A stretch of 15,111 bases of DNA, taken from contig CAUZEO010000092.1 of the NCBI GenBank assembly GCA_963578625.1, positions 1-15,111 on the forward strand. Direction: 5' to 3'. How positions within the stretch are numbered: position 1 is the first letter of the stretch; each line of letters starts with the position of its first letter. The stretch comes from CAUZEO01 sp963578625. GTDB lineage: Bacteria; Verrucomicrobiota; Kiritimatiellia; SLOV01. Below are positions 14,432 to 15,111 of this stretch, in pieces. Both the position numbers and the translations under genes were made by a program. Below the pieces are notes generated by a model. That model saw nothing but the letters and a program-made list of their open reading frames with translations. It made no database searches and was not told the DNA's origin.

Positions 14432-14477
14432 GGCTCGCGTTTTAGGGAAAGCCTACTGGTGAGCCTACTCGCGAGCC
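14432..14477. repeat. inverted repeat with inner tandem 12-mers after the OPT gene
   Basis: GGCTCGCG (14432-14439) and its complement CGCGAGCC (14470-14477) flank a 30-base loop. The loop holds two near-copies of a 12-base unit, GCCTACTGGTGA (14451-14462) and GCCTACTCGCGA (14463-14474). TAGGCTC (14430-14436) can also pair with GAGCCTA at 14461-14467, so two alternative hairpins exist. No T-run follows, so a classical intrinsic terminator is unlikely, though the structure could still mark the 3' end of the transcript. Confidence 0.45.
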
Positions 14478-14546
14478 AAATCGAACCGCCAACCTTGTTC
14501 GACTAATCACAGCCGGTTCCTAAATACTGCCCATAAATTAGTAGAA

Positions 14547-14570
14547 ATTAGGGACAGACCCTTTATAAGT
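14547..14570. repeat. REP-like short palindromic motif
   Basis: An ATTA, GGG-ACAGA-CCC, TTTATAA arrangement forms a short GGG/CCC hairpin set in AT-rich flanks. It resembles the extragenic palindromes built on GGGACWGWCCC cores that accompany RAYT (Y1_Tnp) transposases, recalled from memory of such elements. There is only one copy here and no transposase. It lies exactly at the broken end of the pectate-lyase-like fragment. Confidence 0.3.
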
Positions 14571-14760
14571 TGACGCCGGGCCTGGCTCGAATGGCGGTGT
14601 CGTCCGCCTGGCCATCGCCGCGCGCTCCGAAGTCGAGTACGTCGGTCCACGGCAACGCCCTCGATGAAGGGGCCACTGCCGGCGCGGCGCCATTCGTCAC
14701 GCCAAGCCACAGCACCACGCTGATCCATCCTCGCGTCCGATTTCCGCTCATCGTAATCAC
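14563..14760 (-). pseudogene. 5' fragment of a secreted pectate-lyase-like (right-handed beta-helix) gene
   Basis: The 65-codon frame starts with a signal-peptide-like sequence (ATG 14760 or 14751; hydrophobic WISVVLWLGV, then small residues). It then reads VLDFGARGDGQADDT at residues 41-55. This is the well-known N-terminal motif of pectate-lyase-3 and polygalacturonase-like beta-helix proteins ('DFGA.GDG..DDT.A...A'). The homology stops right after 'DDTAIRA' and a stop codon follows at 14563-14565, inside the REP-like motif. Family members continue for 300 or more residues, and I find no continuation in any frame in the 140 bases before the OPT gene. I read it as the leftover start of a deleted or interrupted gene for polysaccharide breakdown. 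Confidence 0.65.
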
Positions 14761-14774
14761 GGTTCAGTACGGCT

Positions 14775-14827
14775 TCCGGCCGCAGTTATTCGATATTCGA
14801 TGATTCGTTATTGGGCCATTGGCCGGA
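14775..14827. repeat. AT-rich tandem repeats inside a GC-rich inverted repeat
   Basis: TCCGGCC (14775-14781) and GGCCGGA (14821-14827) form an inverted repeat. Between them are two perfect tandem copies of ATTCGAT (14788-14794 and 14795-14801) and a third partial ATTCG at 14803-14807. These are bounded by direct TTATT copies at 14786-14790 and 14808-14812. The block lies just upstream of the lyase fragment's start and is clearly unlike the surrounding GC-rich coding sequence. Confidence 0.5.
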
Positions 14828-14845
14828 GTTTTCGGGGATGTGAGA

Positions 14846-14935
14846 GTAATCGGTATCTTCGTCTTGATTCCGCCGCGGCGGATCCTGATCATCGTTTCTT
14901 CGATCTTTGTCCCGATCATTGTCTCGATCGTCGTC
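14846..14935 (-). repeat. degenerate hexamer-periodic (GAYNNN) tract
   Basis: Read on the minus strand from 14935 to 14846, the 90 bases split into 15 hexamers, of which 10 begin with GAT or GAC, all in one phase. Examples are GACGAC, GATCGA, GACAAT, GATCGG, GACAAA and GATCGA in succession at the start, and GACGAA, GATACC and GATTAC at the end. A GC palindrome (CCGCCGCGGCGG, 14870-14881) sits in the middle, keeping phase. Open frames exist here on the plus strand (a hydrophobic Ile/Val-rich peptide), but they look like a by-product of the repeat. It lies 36 bases downstream of the isomerase stop. Confidence 0.55.
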
Positions 14936-14971
14936 GACAAGGATGGGGGCCTGCTAACATGGACATATTTC

Positions 14972-15111
14972 TTAGATTTTTGGGGTACTCTCAGACAAAT
15001 TGATCGTTCGTAGATTCCTAAGAGACCTTTCGATCCCGTCTTTCACCGCATCCGCCGCTTCGTATTCCAACGATAGATATCCATCGAAGCCGACATCTCT
15101 AAGGACTTGAA
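14972..15111 (-). CDS. sugar phosphate isomerase/epimerase (TIM barrel), C-terminal fragment
   Basis: The frame enters from the right edge on the minus strand and ends at a TAA at 14974-14972. The 45 visible residues include VLRDVGFDGYLSLEYEAAD and 'GIERSLRNLR'. They match the last beta-strand and helix of xylose-isomerase-like TIM barrels, where '.GYDG.LS.EYE......GI..S..FLR' is typical. These enzymes isomerise or epimerise sugars or inositol derivatives using a divalent metal. The Glu in the 'LEYE' strand is usually a metal ligand or catalytic residue. With only the end visible, the exact activity cannot be told. The last ten or so residues (TINLSESTPKI) look unconserved. Confidence 0.68.
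   Translation of the reverse strand, partial: QVLRDVGFDGYLSLEYEAADAVKDGIERSLRNLRTINLSESTPKI

Noticed and set aside
14819..15013. Small plus-strand frame coding a hydrophobic peptide (Ile/Val-rich) that could be a toxin-like membrane peptide
   Set aside because: The hydrophobic run coincides with the GAYNNN repeat read in antisense and overlaps the end of the isomerase gene. No ribosome-binding site or antitoxin is seen.

Overview
This 15.1 kb window is a dense, mostly protein-coding stretch of a Gram-negative bacterial chromosome (roughly 55-60 % G+C by eye). A lauroyl/KDO acyltransferase gene implies an outer membrane with lipid A. A serine/threonine kinase carrying an N-terminal zinc ribbon, a secreted SGNH 'sialate O-acetylesterase' with Fn3 repeats, a DUF6941 protein and remnants of a secreted beta-helix polysaccharide lyase together suggest the PVC superphylum (Kiritimatiellota, Lentisphaerota, Verrucomicrobiota or relatives). 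That placement is inferred from gene style, not from a marker gene.

Layout. (1) 1-1011, plus strand: the 3' end of an ExeA/TniB-type AAA ATPase, then a calcineurin-like metallophosphoesterase. (2) 1013-8875, minus strand: a seven-gene, tightly packed unit. In transcription order it holds a secreted SGNH esterase with Fn3 domains, a membrane-anchored DUF3137-like protein, LemA, glutathione reductase, an ABC ATPase and ABC-2 permease pair resembling E. coli YadG/YadH, and a Nit-type carbon-nitrogen hydrolase. Its last three genes are joined by start/stop overlaps. It meets the metallophosphoesterase gene tail to tail with one base between the stops. (3) 8876-8995: the divergent control region, with a good sigma70-like promoter facing right and a weaker one facing left. 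(4) 8996-14416, plus strand: DUF6941 protein, LpxL/HtrB-type acyltransferase, transmembrane zinc-ribbon Ser/Thr kinase (ATGA overlap with the acyltransferase) and an OPT-family transporter (7 bp after the kinase). (5) 14417-15111: a gene-poor, repeat-rich and decayed end. It holds an inverted repeat after the OPT gene, a REP-like motif, a cut-off 5' fragment of a pectate-lyase-like gene, AT-rich tandem repeats, a degenerate hexamer-periodic tract, and the C-terminus of a sugar phosphate isomerase/epimerase running in from the right edge on the minus strand.

How the genes may work together. The minus unit combines envelope functions (esterase, LemA, DUF3137-like protein, exporter) with thiol metabolism. 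Glutathione reductase sharing a transcript with a Nit1/Nit2-like amidase fits glutathione recycling plus repair of deaminated glutathione. The plus unit couples lipid A acylation to a membrane kinase that can sense outside the cytoplasmic membrane. I see no defence system, CRISPR array, tRNA, rRNA or complete mobile element. The most unusual material is the repeat-rich right end and the architecture and linkage of the kinase.
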